Part shown: piece after piece, positions 42,429 to 51,331 of the stretch
How positions within the stretch are numbered: position 1 is the first letter of the stretch
Layout of the letters: each line of letters opens with the position of its first letter
Assembly (NCBI RefSeq): GCF_004339565.1
Contig: NZ_SMFZ01000001.1
Span: 2,108,001-2,172,000 of the forward strand
Direction of reading: 5' to 3'
Origin: Pseudonocardia endophytica
GTDB lineage: Bacteria; Actinomycetota; Actinomycetes; Mycobacteriales; Pseudonocardiaceae
Length of the DNA stretch: 64,000 nucleotides
The notes under the pieces: model-generated
The model's input: the letters and a program-made list of their open reading frames with translations, nothing else
Databases searched by the model: none
Told to the model about the DNA's origin: nothing
Position numbers and translations under genes: made by a program

Positions 42429-43112
42429 ATGCCACGCCCTCGACGCTGGACGGACGAGCAACTCGCCGATGCGGTCACCGCGTCGACCACCATGAGCGAG
42501 GTGTGCCGCCGGATAGGCATCCTGCCGGGGAAGTACGACCTGCTGCGCAAGCACATCGACCGGATCGGGGTGAACGCCTCGCACCTCCCGCGGGCGACGT
42601 CGGCCAGCCCGAGAACCGGTCGGCGGTATACCGACGGTCAGCTGCGTGAGGCGGTCCGGGTGGAGACCAGCGTGCACGGCGTGCTTCGCCGTCTCGGCTA
42701 CACGCCGAACGGCGGGATGTACCGGGCCGTCATGGCCCATATCTGTGCACTCGGCCTGGACACGAGCCATTTCACCGGCCAGTCGTGGGCCAAGGGACGG
42801 AAGTTCCCGGGACGACGGGTCACGCCACTGGACGCGATCCTGGTACGGAACTCGAGCTACCGGAGCAGCTCGAAGCTACGGCAGCGACTCGTGGCCGCGG
42901 GACTCAAACCCCGACACTGCGAAGACTGTGGGCTGAGGGAGTGGCGAGGTCGGCCCCTGCCGCTCGCTCTCGACCACGTGAACGGGGACCACTCCGATAA
43001 TCGGCTGGAGAACCTCCGTATCCTGTGTCCGAACTGTCATTCGCTCACCAGCACGTGGTGTGGTCGGAAGAACGGGCCGGCGTACTCCAACAGGCAGAGA
43101 GACGGCGCTTAG
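42429..43112 (+). CDS. HNH endonuclease, 3' end embedded in a tRNA gene
   Basis: A 227-residue protein. Two helix-turn-helix-like N-terminal repeats (RWTDEQLADAVTASTTMSEV and RRYTDGQLREAVRVETSVHG, about 5-24 and 66-85) suggest DNA recognition. The C-terminal HNH module has CEDCG, LALDHVNGDHSDNRLENLRI and CPNCHS zinc and metal motifs. The last 12 codons overlap the 5' half of the tRNA at 43076-43149, so the gene ends within the anticodon loop. This suggests a homing-type or tRNA-associated selfish endonuclease. Confidence 0.85.
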   Translation: MPRPRRWTDEQLADAVTASTTMSEVCRRIGILPGKYDLLRKHIDRIGVNASHLPRATSASPRTGRRYTDGQLREAVRVETSVHGVLRRLGYTPNGGMYRAVMAHICALGLDTSHFTGQSWAKGRKFPGRRVTPLDAILVRNSSYRSSSKLRQRLVAAGLKPRHCEDCGLREWRGRPLPLALDHVNGDHSDNRLENLRILCPNCHSLTSTWCGRKNGPAYSNRQRDGA

Positions 43113-43149
43113 AACGCCGCCAGTGCGGGTTCGAATCCCGCCGCCGGCA
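43076..43149 (+). tRNA. Class-I tRNA with anticodon TAG (atypical Leu-like; identity uncertain)
   Basis: A full cloverleaf: acceptor GCCGGCG/CGCCGGC with discriminator A; D-arm CTC/GAG with GG in the loop; anticodon stem CGGCG/CGCCG with loop CTTAGAA (TAG at 43109, 43110 pair start: positions 34-36 are T-A-G at 43110-43112); 5-nt variable loop CCAGT; T-arm GCGGG-TTCGAAT-CCCGC. No CCA is encoded. UAG would read CUA (Leu), but bacterial tRNA-Leu has a long variable arm, absent here. Its 5' half is shared with the HNH gene. Confidence 0.75.
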
Positions 43150-43233
43150 CTCTCCACCCCCGTCCCGCGCGGGGAATCGGCTCGCGCGCGGTGCGGGACG
43201 CGCGCGGGAGCACCACGGAGCGCGCGGGAAGCG

Positions 43234-43902
43234 TCAGGCGGGGTCCGGCTCGTCCGGGAGTGGGCGGCGGGCCGCGATCACGACCCCGGCCAGGCCGACG
43301 ACGGCGCAGGCGGCGGACACGGCGAGGAGTGTCGGGGACACCTGCCCGGTCACGGCGTCGCCGAGGATCACGATCGAGGCCGTGCCCGGGATGCTGCCGA
43401 CGACCGTCCCGAGCAGGTACGGCAGGAACCGGACGGTGGACAGGCCGGACAGGTAGTTCAGCGCCGCGAACGGCACCATCGGGATCAGGCGCAACGACGT
43501 CACGGCCAGCGTGCCGTGGTGGTCCAGCCGCCGTCGCACCCAGACGGCACGGCGGTGCGTGGCGTAGCGCGCGACCAGGCGCCCGCCGGTCCAGCGCACG
43601 AGGTAGAACGCCAGCACGGCGGCGATCGCGGTGCCGGTCAGCGTCAGCAGCAGTCCCCACGCCGAGCCGAACAGCAGCCCGGCGGCGACGGTGAACACGG
43701 TCCGCGGGAACGGCGGCACGTTCAGCAGCACCTGCAGCATCACGAACACGAGCGGCGCCCACGGGCCGGTCTCGGCCACCACCCGTCGAAGATCATGCAG
43801 GTGGGGCACGACGGGGACGCCGTGCGCGTGCGCGACGAGCACCGCCACGACGGCGACGACCACCACCGCGACGACTCCGAGAACCGGTCCCCACCTGCGC
43901 AC
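43234..43902 (-). CDS. VTT domain (TVP38/TMEM64, DedA-like) membrane protein
   Basis: From the GTG at 43902 this is 222 residues with about five hydrophobic segments. The VTT core contains NVPPFPRTVFTVAAGLLFGS and the family's LRLIPMVPFAALNYLSG and GSIPGTASIV motifs. These proteins act in lipid scrambling or transport across the cytoplasmic membrane. It is monocistronic and divergent from pcaC. Confidence 0.88.
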   Translation of the reverse strand: MRRWGPVLGVVAVVVVAVVAVLVAHAHGVPVVPHLHDLRRVVAETGPWAPLVFVMLQVLLNVPPFPRTVFTVAAGLLFGSAWGLLLTLTGTAIAAVLAFYLVRWTGGRLVARYATHRRAVWVRRRLDHHGTLAVTSLRLIPMVPFAALNYLSGLSTVRFLPYLLGTVVGSIPGTASIVILGDAVTGQVSPTLLAVSAACAVVGLAGVVIAARRPLPDEPDPA

Positions 43903-43971
43903 CCCACGACGGTACCGGCGGCGACGGCCCGGGCTCCCGCACGGGTCCGGCGGCCGTGCCAGAGTGACCGG

Positions 43972-44361
43972 ATGGCGAACGACGAGTCCCGGCACGATCT
44001 CGACCCGGACGGTCTGGCCGTCCGGAAACAGGTGCTCGGCGAGGACTACGTGCAGGCCGCGCTGGACCGGATCGACGGCACCACCGAGGAGTTCCAGCGC
44101 CTGATCACCCGCTACGCCTGGAACGAGATCTGGACGCGGCCGGGCCTGGACCGGCGGATGCGCAGCGCGGTGACGCTCACCGCACTCGTCGCACACGGGC
44201 ACTGGGAGGAGTTCGAGCTCCACCTGCACGGCGCCCTGCGCAACGGCCTGAGCCGCGACGAGATCGTCGAGATCCTGATGCAGACCGCGATCTACTGCGG
44301 TGTGCCGGCCGCGAACTCGGCGTTCCGGATCGCCCAGCGGGTGCTGGCCGAGGCGGGCTAA
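43972..44361 (+). CDS. pcaC: 4-carboxymuconolactone decarboxylase
   Basis: A 129-residue CMD-family protein. VRKQVLGEDYVQAALDRIDG, then RYAWNEIWTRPGLDRRMRSA and EVHLHGALRNGLSRDEI-like residues (HLHGALRNGLSRDEIVEILM) with AIYCGVPAANSAF match PcaC closely. It decarboxylates gamma-carboxymuconolactone to beta-ketoadipate enol-lactone, two steps after PcaHG. It lies 34 kb from pcaHG, apart from other pca genes. It converges on rdgB with a 4-bp overlap. Confidence 0.85.
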   Translation: MANDESRHDLDPDGLAVRKQVLGEDYVQAALDRIDGTTEEFQRLITRYAWNEIWTRPGLDRRMRSAVTLTALVAHGHWEEFELHLHGALRNGLSRDEIVEILMQTAIYCGVPAANSAFRIAQRVLAEAG

Positions 44362-44966
44362 CCCACGAGCGCCAGCACGTGCGGCACCAGCGCCCGCAGC
44401 GCCTGGCCCCGGTGCGACAGCGCGTCCTTCTCGGCGGGGGACAGCTCGGCCGACGACCGCTCGTCGCCCTCGGGCCGGAAGATCGGGTCGTAACCGAACC
44501 CGTTCTCCCCGCGCGGCGCGCGCAGCAGCGTCCCCCGCCAGGTGCCGTGGACGATCGTCTCCGACGGATCCCCGCCGGGTGCGACCAGCGCGGCGGCGCA
44601 GACGAACGCGGCACCGCGGCGGTCGTCCGGGGTGTCGGACAGCTGGTCCAGCACGAGCTGCAGGTTCGCGTCGTCGTCGCCGTGGCGCCCGGACCAGCGC
44701 GCGGACAGCACGCCGGGCATGCCGTTCAGCGCGTCCACGGTGATCCCGGAGTCGTCGGCGACCGAGACCAGCCCGGTCGCCGCGGCCGCGTCGCGGGCCT
44801 TGGCCAGCGCGTTCTCCGCGAACGTCGCGCCGGTCTCCGGTGCCTCCGGGAACTCCGGCACGTCGGCCAGGCCGAGCACGTCGACGCCCCCGAGGCCCGC
44901 GTCCGCGACGATCCGGCGCAGCTCGACGAGCTTGGCCGCGTTCCGGGTGGCGAGCAGCAGCTTCAC
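44358..44966 (-). CDS. rdgB: Non-canonical purine NTP pyrophosphatase (RdgB/HAM1)
   Basis: A 202-residue ITPase from a GTG overlapping the rph stop. [43 protein letters not shown] and [15 protein letters not shown] are the family's motifs. It clears dITP and XTP from the nucleotide pool. It is the last gene of the block that follows M. tuberculosis order (Rv1340-Rv1341). Confidence 0.95.
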   Translation of the reverse strand: MKLLLATRNAAKLVELRRIVADAGLGGVDVLGLADVPEFPEAPETGATFAENALAKARDAAAATGLVSVADDSGITVDALNGMPGVLSARWSGRHGDDDANLQLVLDQLSDTPDDRRGAAFVCAAALVAPGGDPSETIVHGTWRGTLLRAPRGENGFGYDPIFRPEGDERSSAELSPAEKDALSHRGQALRALVPHVLALVG

Positions 44967-45736
44967 CCGTCCTCCCCTGCGGCGGGCTCCGACCCCGGCA
45001 GCGGCGCGGCGAGCGCCTCGAGCTGCAGCTGCGCGAGACGGTCGATCCCGGCCAGCGCCGAGTCCAGCATCGCGTCCAGTGTGGACCGGGAGAACGTGGC
45101 GCCCTCGCCGGTGCCCTGCACCTCGATCAGCGTCCCGGTCTCGGTGGCGACGACGTTCGTGTCCACCTCGGCGCGGGAGTCCTCCTCGTAGGGCAGGTCG
45201 AGCCGCACCCGCCCGTCGACGACGCCGACCGACACGGCCGCGACCTGGCAGGAGATCGGCTTCGGGTCGGCCAGCTTCCCCTTGTCCCCCAGCCACGTCA
45301 CGGCGTCGCACAGCGCCACGTAGGCGCCGGTGATCGCCGCGGTGCGGGTGCCGCCGTCGGCCTGCAGCACGTCGCAGTCCAGGGCGATCGTGTTCTCCCC
45401 CAGCGCCTTCAGGTCGATGCAGGCACGCAGCGAGCGGCCGATCAGCCGGCTGATCTCGTGCGTCCGGCCGCCGATCTTGCCGCGCACCGACTCGCGGTCC
45501 GATCGGGTGTTCGTCGCCGACGGGAGCATCGCGTACTCCGCGGTCAGCCAGCCCAGCCCGGATCCCTTGCGCCAGCGCGGCACGCCGTCGCTGACGCTGG
45601 CCGCGCACAGGACCTTCGTGTCGCCGAACTCGACGAGCACCGAGCCCGCCGGGTGCTTCTGCCAGCCGCGGGTGATCGTCACCGGCCGCAGCTCGTCGTC
45701 GGTCCTGCCGTCCGCCCTGCTCTCTGCTCGTGTCAC
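44963..45736 (-). CDS. rph: Ribonuclease PH
   Basis: A 257-residue 3'-5' phosphorolytic exoribonuclease for tRNA 3' ends. [34 protein letters not shown], then [16 protein letters not shown] and [19 protein letters not shown] are canonical. A GTG start is used. It overlaps rdgB by 4 bp. An Lrp gene and a methyltransferase gene separate it from the MBL gene that directly precedes it in M. tuberculosis. Confidence 0.96.
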   Translation of the reverse strand: MTRAESRADGRTDDELRPVTITRGWQKHPAGSVLVEFGDTKVLCAASVSDGVPRWRKGSGLGWLTAEYAMLPSATNTRSDRESVRGKIGGRTHEISRLIGRSLRACIDLKALGENTIALDCDVLQADGGTRTAAITGAYVALCDAVTWLGDKGKLADPKPISCQVAAVSVGVVDGRVRLDLPYEEDSRAEVDTNVVATETGTLIEVQGTGEGATFSRSTLDAMLDSALAGIDRLAQLQLEALAAPLPGSEPAAGEDG

Positions 45737-45758
45737 CGCGACATCGTAGGAACCGCGC

Positions 45759-46745
45759 TCACCTCCCGCGCGGGCGCCCGAGCGGCCTCGCGGACGCGAC
45801 GCTGCGGCTGACCATCTCCGACATCGGCGAGAGGTCCACGTGGTCGACGCCGTCGACGTCGCCGAGCGGGAGGAGCACGTCGTCGTAGAGCGCGTCGTCG
45901 CCGGAACAGGCGACGAACGCGACGAGGTTGGTCGATCCGGTGGTGACCGCGGCGAACGCGATGTCGGGGTGCGCGGCTAGCGCCCGTCCCGCCCCGGCCA
46001 GCGCCGACGGGCGGACGGTCAGCCAGAGCATCGCCCCGCACGGTGCCCCGAACAGGGCGGGTTCGACGTCCACCTCCAGCACCAGTGCGCCGCCGCGGCG
46101 CAGCTGTTCCACCCGGCGGGCGACCGCGGCGGGCGACCAGCCGGTGGCCCTGGCCAGCGCCGACCAGCCGGCCCGCCCGTCGCGGGCGAGGATCGGGAGC
46201 AGCGTGCGGTCCTCGTCGTCGAACAGCGGGCGGTCGTCCGGACCGGGCTCGCCGGGCCCGGTCTCGCGCAGCGCGCGCACCTGCTCCGCGGACAGGGCAC
46301 CCAGCCTGCCGGGCCAGCCGTCGGCCCCGGCGACGGGCCGCAGCAGGCGTTGCGCGGTCACGGACCCGATCCGCGACGAGCGCGGCAGCGACCGCAGCAC
46401 CAGCGAGTCCGCCGGGGCACGGACCATGCAGGCGATCTCCGCACCGCCGGAGAGCACGGTGACCCACGACGTGTCCGGGTCCGCGGCGAGCACCGCCCCG
46501 ATCTCCGGGGCCGCGTGCGGCAGGCACCGCATCCGGACCAGCCAGTCCGCCTGGCCGAGCGCGCGGGCCACCGGCACGCCGACCACCCGCAGCACCCCGG
46601 CCGCGAGCAGCCGCCGGTAGCGGCGGTTCAGGGTCCGGTCGGACGCGTCGAGCACCTCGGCCAGCCGCCCGAACCCGACGCGCCCGTCGACCTGCAGGGC
46701 GTGCACGAGCTGCCGGTCGAGCGCGTCGAGCGTGAGTGGATCCAC
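45759..46745 (-). CDS. Lrp/AsnC family regulator, duplicated-domain type
   Basis: A 328-residue protein with two AsnC-type helix-turn-helices ([20 protein letters not shown], about 6-25, and [20 protein letters not shown], near 180) each followed by a RAM-like ligand domain. This is twice the usual Lrp length of about 150, a fusion seen in actinomycetes. It probably responds to an amino acid. It is divergent from the methyltransferase gene at 46831, its likely target. Confidence 0.85.
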   Translation of the reverse strand: MDPLTLDALDRQLVHALQVDGRVGFGRLAEVLDASDRTLNRRYRRLLAAGVLRVVGVPVARALGQADWLVRMRCLPHAAPEIGAVLAADPDTSWVTVLSGGAEIACMVRAPADSLVLRSLPRSSRIGSVTAQRLLRPVAGADGWPGRLGALSAEQVRALRETGPGEPGPDDRPLFDDEDRTLLPILARDGRAGWSALARATGWSPAAVARRVEQLRRGGALVLEVDVEPALFGAPCGAMLWLTVRPSALAGAGRALAAHPDIAFAAVTTGSTNLVAFVACSGDDALYDDVLLPLGDVDGVDHVDLSPMSEMVSRSVASARPLGRPRGR

Positions 46746-46830
46746 GGCTTCAGGTTAGATCGGTGTCGGATTCCGTCGTTCTCGGCGCACTCGATGGCGG
46801 TCGCGCTCTCCCGGGATCGACGCTCGCTTC

Positions 46831-47625
46831 ATGAGCACAGACCTGGACCCGGTCGCCACGACGTCCCGCATCACCGCCGCGATCCGCGCCGCCGAGTCGG
46901 CCCGCCCGGACCGCCTGTTCGACGACCCGCTGGCGGGCACGCTCGCCGGTGACGTCGGACGGGCGATCGCCGCGCGGATCGACTCCGGCGACGTCATCCC
47001 GGTCCGCACCCGCTTCGACGACGACGGCCTGCGCACCGCCGTCGACGCCGGCGTCCGTCAGGTGGTGCTCGTCGCCGCGGGCATGGACACCCGCGCCTGG
47101 CGCCTGCCGCTCCCGGACGGGTGCACCGTGTTCGAGGTGGACCGCCCGGCGCTTCTCGACCTCAAGGCGGAGCTGCTGGCCGGCACGGCACCGGCCGCAC
47201 ACCGGGTGCCGGTCCCGGCCGATCTCACCGCGGACTGGACGGCGTCGCTGGACGCCGCCGGTCACGACCCGTCGCGGCCGACGTGCTGGATCGTCGAGGG
47301 GCTGCTGCAGTACCTGCCGGAGCCGGCCGTGCGGACGTTGCTGGACGCCGTGTCCGGACGGTCCGCCGCCGGCAGCCGCCTGCTCACCGACCTGGTCAGC
47401 GCCCGGCTCCTGGCCTCGGAGCAGATGCGGCCGATCCTGGACTCGATGGCCGCTGCCGGGAGCCCGTGGATCTTCGGCTCCGACGACCCGGACGCGTTGC
47501 TCGCGCCCTACGGCTGGCGCGGGGGCGTGCGACTGATCGACGACGTCATGGCCGAGCTCGGCCGGGGACCGTCGTCGGCGGACCCGTCGGACGCGCCGGG
47601 GTACCTCGTGCACGCCATTCTGTGA
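46831..47625 (+). CDS. Class I SAM-dependent methyltransferase, LCMT/TIGR00027 family
   Basis: A 264-residue protein. TTSRITAAIRAAESARPDRL plus FDDPLA is the family's N-terminal signature. VVLVAAGMDTRAWRLPLPDG is the SAM loop, and VFEVDRPALLDLKAELL and WIVEGLLQYLPEPAV follow. These enzymes methylate small molecules or carboxylates, often polyketide-type metabolites in actinomycetes; substrate unknown. It converges on the MBL gene with a 4-bp gap. Confidence 0.85.
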   Translation: MSTDLDPVATTSRITAAIRAAESARPDRLFDDPLAGTLAGDVGRAIAARIDSGDVIPVRTRFDDDGLRTAVDAGVRQVVLVAAGMDTRAWRLPLPDGCTVFEVDRPALLDLKAELLAGTAPAAHRVPVPADLTADWTASLDAAGHDPSRPTCWIVEGLLQYLPEPAVRTLLDAVSGRSAAGSRLLTDLVSARLLASEQMRPILDSMAAAGSPWIFGSDDPDALLAPYGWRGGVRLIDDVMAELGRGPSSADPSDAPGYLVHAIL

Positions 47626-47629
47626 CGGC

Positions 47630-48415
47630 TCAGACGTCGTAGACGCCGCCGTCGTGCACGACGTCCACCGGCCCGTCGAACGCGGCTTTCGCCTCGACGA
47701 CCAGGTCCGCCGCGTCGTACCAGGCCGGGACGTGCGTGAGCAGCAGCCGACCGACGCCCGCCGCCGCGGCGTGCTCCCCGGCCTGGCGCCCGGACAGGTG
47801 CACCCCGGACGGCGGCTCGGAGTACTGCTCGCACGTGTGCGGCCAGCTGGCCTCGCAGAGCAGGACGTCGGCACCCCGGGCGGCCGTGACGAGCCCGTCG
47901 CAGGGTCCGGTGTCGCCGGAGTAGACGAGCGTCCGACCCCCGTGTTCGACGCGCAGGGCGTACGTCTCGCACGGATGGTCCACCGCCGTCGTGCGGACGG
48001 TGGCGTCACCGACCGTCAGCGATCCGCCGTCGGACAGGGCGTGGAACGCGAACACGTCGGACAGGTCGGCCTGCGCCCGCTCGGCCGCGGACGCGGCGTA
48101 GGCGGCGGCGAACCGGTCCGGCGCCTCGTGCGGGGCGTGCACGTCGAGCTTGCGCGCGGTCGCGTCGTAGGGCGGGCTCGGGTGGTAGCGGCGGAACACG
48201 GTCAGCGACGCGAAGTCCGAGCAGTGGTCCGCGTGCAGGTGGCTGAAGACCGCCGCGTCCAGCTGCCACGGGTCCAGATGCCGTTGCAGCGCACCGAACG
48301 TGCCGTTGCCCAGGTCGAGCGTGAGCCGCGTGCCGCCCGCCTCGACCAGGTAGCCGGACGCCGGGGACCCCGGACCGGGACCGCTGCCGGAGCATCCGAG
48401 CACGATCAGGCGCAT
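47630..48415 (-). CDS. Metallo-beta-lactamase-fold phosphodiesterase (Rv1339-like)
   Basis: A 261-residue protein from the ATG at 48415. The metal motif SHLHADHCSDF (HxHxDH), the Asp in VYSGDTGPCDGL and the His in LLLTHVPAWYD complete the binuclear site. It matches in context and sequence the M. tuberculosis Rv1339 family, reported to hydrolyse cyclic nucleotides (cAMP), so it may be a cAMP phosphodiesterase. This would fit the CRP-type sites seen in this window. It lies 8 bp downstream of a membrane-protein gene. Confidence 0.85.
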   Translation of the reverse strand: MRLIVLGCSGSGPGPGSPASGYLVEAGGTRLTLDLGNGTFGALQRHLDPWQLDAAVFSHLHADHCSDFASLTVFRRYHPSPPYDATARKLDVHAPHEAPDRFAAAYAASAAERAQADLSDVFAFHALSDGGSLTVGDATVRTTAVDHPCETYALRVEHGGRTLVYSGDTGPCDGLVTAARGADVLLCEASWPHTCEQYSEPPSGVHLSGRQAGEHAAAAGVGRLLLTHVPAWYDAADLVVEAKAAFDGPVDVVHDGGVYDV

Positions 48416-48423
48416 GGGCGACA

Positions 48424-48861
48424 CTAACCCGCCCTCCCAGTGCGGCGCAGCCACCAGAGCCCGACGAACGGCAGCACCAGCGGGATGAACCCGTAGCCGA
48501 TGCCGTAGTCCGACCAGACCGTGTCGTCCGGGAAGTCACTGGGCACGAGCAGCGTGAACGTGCCGACGGCCAGCACCCCGACCAGCTCGAACACCACCGA
48601 GAACCAGGCCAGCCGCCGGAACCCGGGGCCGGTGCCCGCCAGGCCGATCGTGGCCAGGATGTAGACCACTCCGGACAGTGCGGACAGCGTGTAGGCCAGC
48701 GGGGCGTCGGAGAACTGGCCGGCGATCTGGACGCCCGCCCGCGCCGTCGCGGACAGGGCGAAGATCCCGTAGACGGCGATCAGGACACGGCCGGGGCCGG
48801 TCGACGTGGCCTTCGGGTACCGGGGCTTCCGCGGGCTCCCGGGCTGCTGCGGCTCAGACAC
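48424..48861 (-). CDS. Conserved membrane protein, four TM segments
   Basis: A 145-residue protein with a GTG start and a basic Pro-rich cytoplasmic N-terminus (about 1-25), then four hydrophobic segments (RVLIAVYGIFALSATARA; YTLSALSGVVYILATIGL; LAWFSVVFELVGVLAVGTF; YGFIPLVLPFVGLWWLR). The family appears actinobacterial and lies near rph/murI, like Rv1342c in M. tuberculosis. Function unknown. It overlaps the upstream membrane gene by 8 bp. Confidence 0.75.
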   Translation of the reverse strand: MSEPQQPGSPRKPRYPKATSTGPGRVLIAVYGIFALSATARAGVQIAGQFSDAPLAYTLSALSGVVYILATIGLAGTGPGFRRLAWFSVVFELVGVLAVGTFTLLVPSDFPDDTVWSDYGIGYGFIPLVLPFVGLWWLRRTGRAG

Positions 48862-49267
48862 TGCCTGCCGCCCAGAGTCCCTGCAGCCGCAGCACGGCGA
48901 CGAGCGTCCCGATCGCGCCGACCGCGATCACGGCTCCGCCCCACCGGCTCGCCGGCTCGGTGTGCTCCCCCGCCTCGGCGCCGATGGCCTGGTCCGATCC
49001 GGCGGTGGCGAACTGCAACGCGATCGGCAGCACGGCGACCGACACCACCAGGTAGATCAGGAACGTGCTCTGCTCGGGCAGGGTGACCCCGCCGACCAGC
49101 ACCCGGAACGCGGCGACCGCGGCCTGGACGACGAGGACCAGCTCGCAGACCGCGACGCCATACCGGTGCTGCCGGCCCGGAGGGCGGTTCAGGATCGTGG
49201 TCGCGAGTCCGAGCACCGCCAGCGCGACGAGCACGATGCACGAGGCGATCACCAGCAGACCGATCAC
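48854..49267 (-). CDS. Hypothetical membrane protein, four TM segments
   Basis: A 137-residue protein from the GTG at 49267 (a GTG at 49276 is the alternative). Four hydrophobic segments (LLVIASCIVLVALAVLGLA; VAVCELVLVVQAAVAAFRVL; FLIYLVVSVAVLPIALQF; GAVIAVGAIGTLVAVLRL) alternate with short loops. No family is recognised. The overlap with the next gene indicates an operon of two small membrane proteins and the MBL gene. The palindromic array at 49327-49660 sits between it and murI. Confidence 0.7.
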   Translation of the reverse strand: MIGLLVIASCIVLVALAVLGLATTILNRPPGRQHRYGVAVCELVLVVQAAVAAFRVLVGGVTLPEQSTFLIYLVVSVAVLPIALQFATAGSDQAIGAEAGEHTEPASRWGGAVIAVGAIGTLVAVLRLQGLWAAGSV

Positions 49268-49326
49268 GCCCCGCACGCTACTCCGGCGGCCCGATCCCCC
49301 TGTCGCCCCGGCACTGCGCGCCGAGG

Positions 49327-49660
49327 CGACCGGCGGCACGGTGGCAGGGCGGCAGATCTGGCGCGATCCGGCCGGTTCCGCCGATCTCGAGGGCGGGGTG
49401 GCGACAGCGTCGACTCATGATCGGCGGGAGTGGCGACGACGCGACACCGGTGGCGCGATCCGACCGGTTCCGACGATCACGGGCCGGCGCCGGTCCCGGC
49501 AGCGCCATGATCAGCGGGAGTGGCACGAGCGCGACAACGCCGGCGCAGTTCAGCCGGTCCCGCCGATCACGGGCGCGCCCGCCACTCCGCCCGGTCCATG
49601 ATCAGCGGAACTGGCACCAGCACGACACCGGTGGCGCGATCCGGCCGGTTCCGCCGATCA
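49327..49660. repeat. Array of four 62-bp palindromic repeats, 90-bp period
   Basis: Three clear copies (49418-49479, 49508-49569, 49599-49660), each exactly 62 bp, begin TGATCRGCGGRASTGGC and end CCGGTYCCGNCGATCA, so each is an imperfect palindrome with about 16-bp arms; the centre carries GACACCGGTGGCGC-like sequence. A decayed fourth copy is at 49327-49387. Starts are 90-91 bp apart. The right end of the last copy supplies the murI stop codon. This is a REP/BIME-like element in the only long gap of the region. Confidence 0.85.
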
Positions 49661-50488
49661 CCGGGTGGATGCGGCGGCGCGGGCAGGGCCGATGGGGCGG
49701 ACCTTGTCGATCTCCGGTCCGAGGAAGCGGCGGCCCAGGCGCTGGAACGGCTCCGGGTCTCCGGTGGCGAGGAACTCGTGCGGGTGGGCCGGGGTCGTGG
49801 CGTCCCGGAGGAGGTCGCGCCGGTGGAGCGTCTGCACCACGTCCTTGGCCGTCTCGTCCGCGCTGGAGACGAGCGTGACCTCCGGCCCGAGCACGATCTG
49901 CAGCACGCCGGCCAGGAGCGGGTAGTGCGTGCACCCCAGTACGACGGTGTCCACACGCGCCCGTTGCAGAGGCTCCAGGTAGCTCTGGGCCAGGCCGAGG
50001 ATCTGGCGCCCGCTCGTCGTGCCGCGCTCGACGAAGTCGACGAAGCGCGGGCAGGCGACCGACGTGACGGTGACGTCGCGGGCCGCGTCGAACGCGTCGG
50101 CGTAGGCACCGGACGCGATCGTGGCGACGGTGCCGATCACGCCGATCCGCCCGGTCCGGGTGGTCGCGACGGCCCGGCGCACGGCCGGTCGCAACACCTC
50201 GACGACCGGCACGGGGTAGCGCTCACGCGCGTCGGCCAGGCATGCCGCCGTCGCCGTGTTGCACGCGATGACCAGGGCTTTCACGCCGCGCTCCGCGAGG
50301 TCGTCGCAGACCGCGAGCGCGTGCCTGCGGATGTCGGCGATCGGCAGCGGGCCGTAGGGACCGTTCGCCGTGTCCCCGACGTAGACGATCTGCTCGGCGG
50401 GCAGCTGGTCGATCACCGCGCGGGCGACGGTGAGCCCGCCGACGCCGGAGTCCATGATCCCGATGGGCGCGTCGCGAGGGTCGCTCAC
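49658..50488 (-). CDS. murI: Glutamate racemase
   Basis: A 276-residue enzyme supplying D-glutamate for peptidoglycan. The catalytic Cys pair is Cys76 (IACNTATA) and Cys186 (GCTHYPLL); [30 protein letters not shown] and [11 protein letters not shown] are typical. The start is GTG. It lies 28 bp downstream of the rhomboid gene, as in mycobacteria (Rv1337-Rv1338). The TGA stop is formed by the end of a palindromic repeat. Confidence 0.96.
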   Translation of the reverse strand: MSDPRDAPIGIMDSGVGGLTVARAVIDQLPAEQIVYVGDTANGPYGPLPIADIRRHALAVCDDLAERGVKALVIACNTATAACLADARERYPVPVVEVLRPAVRRAVATTRTGRIGVIGTVATIASGAYADAFDAARDVTVTSVACPRFVDFVERGTTSGRQILGLAQSYLEPLQRARVDTVVLGCTHYPLLAGVLQIVLGPEVTLVSSADETAKDVVQTLHRRDLLRDATTPAHPHEFLATGDPEPFQRLGRRFLGPEIDKVRPIGPARAAASTR

Positions 50489-50516
50489 ACGACAGACTGT
50501 AGGCGCGGCCGCCGGG

Positions 50517-51167
50517 TCAGATCCGCCGGGTCACCCCGCCCGCGAACGGGTCGGCAGGGGGCACCGCCCGGGTCGGCCGGTCGGCCCGGCCCACCAGGTA
50601 CCCGGCCAGTAGGCCGCCCAGCGCGCCGAACAGGTGCGCCTGCCACGAGATCATCGGGTCGGACGGCAGCACGCCCCACAGCAGGCTGCCGTAGATCACG
50701 AACAGCGCCACGGCCAGCGCGATCTGCCCGAAGCTGCGCACGAAGAACCCGCGGACCAGCAGGAACACGAACCAGCCGAAGATCACTCCGGAGACGCCGA
50801 TGGTCGCGTTCGTGGAGAACAGCCACACGCCGAGCCCGCTGGCGACCCACACCGTGGCGGTCACCATGAACCACTGGACGAACCCGCCCGCCATGGCCAG
50901 GAAGCCGAACACGAGGAAGGGCACCGTGTTCCCGATCAGGTGCGCCCAGCCGCTGTGCAGCAGCGGGGCGGTCAGGATCCCGAGCAGGCCGTCCACCGAG
51001 TGCGGCTGGATCGCGCCCTCGGCGTCCAGACGGTTGCCGGACGCCACGTCGACCACCTCGGCCAGGTAGAGCACCGCGGTGAACACCAGCATCGTCATCG
51101 CCGCGGCGCGCCAGGCGGGGGGCAGCACCCGCGCGACCGGCCGTCGTGCTTCGGGGGCTGCACTCAT
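50517..51167 (-). CDS. Rhomboid family intramembrane serine protease (Rv1337-like)
   Basis: From the ATG at 51167 this is 216 residues with six membrane segments. The catalytic Ser126 is in GVSGVIFGW (GxSG) and His178 in [31 protein letters not shown] is the conserved first-loop His/Asn region. It cleaves membrane substrates within the bilayer. In M. tuberculosis it lies between cysM and murI; here cysM is displaced by 12 kb. It is divergent from the LuxR regulator. Confidence 0.92.
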   Translation of the reverse strand: MSAAPEARRPVARVLPPAWRAAAMTMLVFTAVLYLAEVVDVASGNRLDAEGAIQPHSVDGLLGILTAPLLHSGWAHLIGNTVPFLVFGFLAMAGGFVQWFMVTATVWVASGLGVWLFSTNATIGVSGVIFGWFVFLLVRGFFVRSFGQIALAVALFVIYGSLLWGVLPSDPMISWQAHLFGALGGLLAGYLVGRADRPTRAVPPADPFAGGVTRRI

Positions 51168-51331
51168 ACCCGAGACGGTACCGAGTCCGCGTGCGGCCGA
51201 ACGAGGGAAAATTCTGCGCCACACCGAAACACCTGGCCATATCACGACGAGCATCTACAGGAGACATCCGACCGGGCGGAGGGGTTTCGGCGAATGGAGG
51301 CCGACGACAGCGACCAGCCGGGCCGGCCGTC

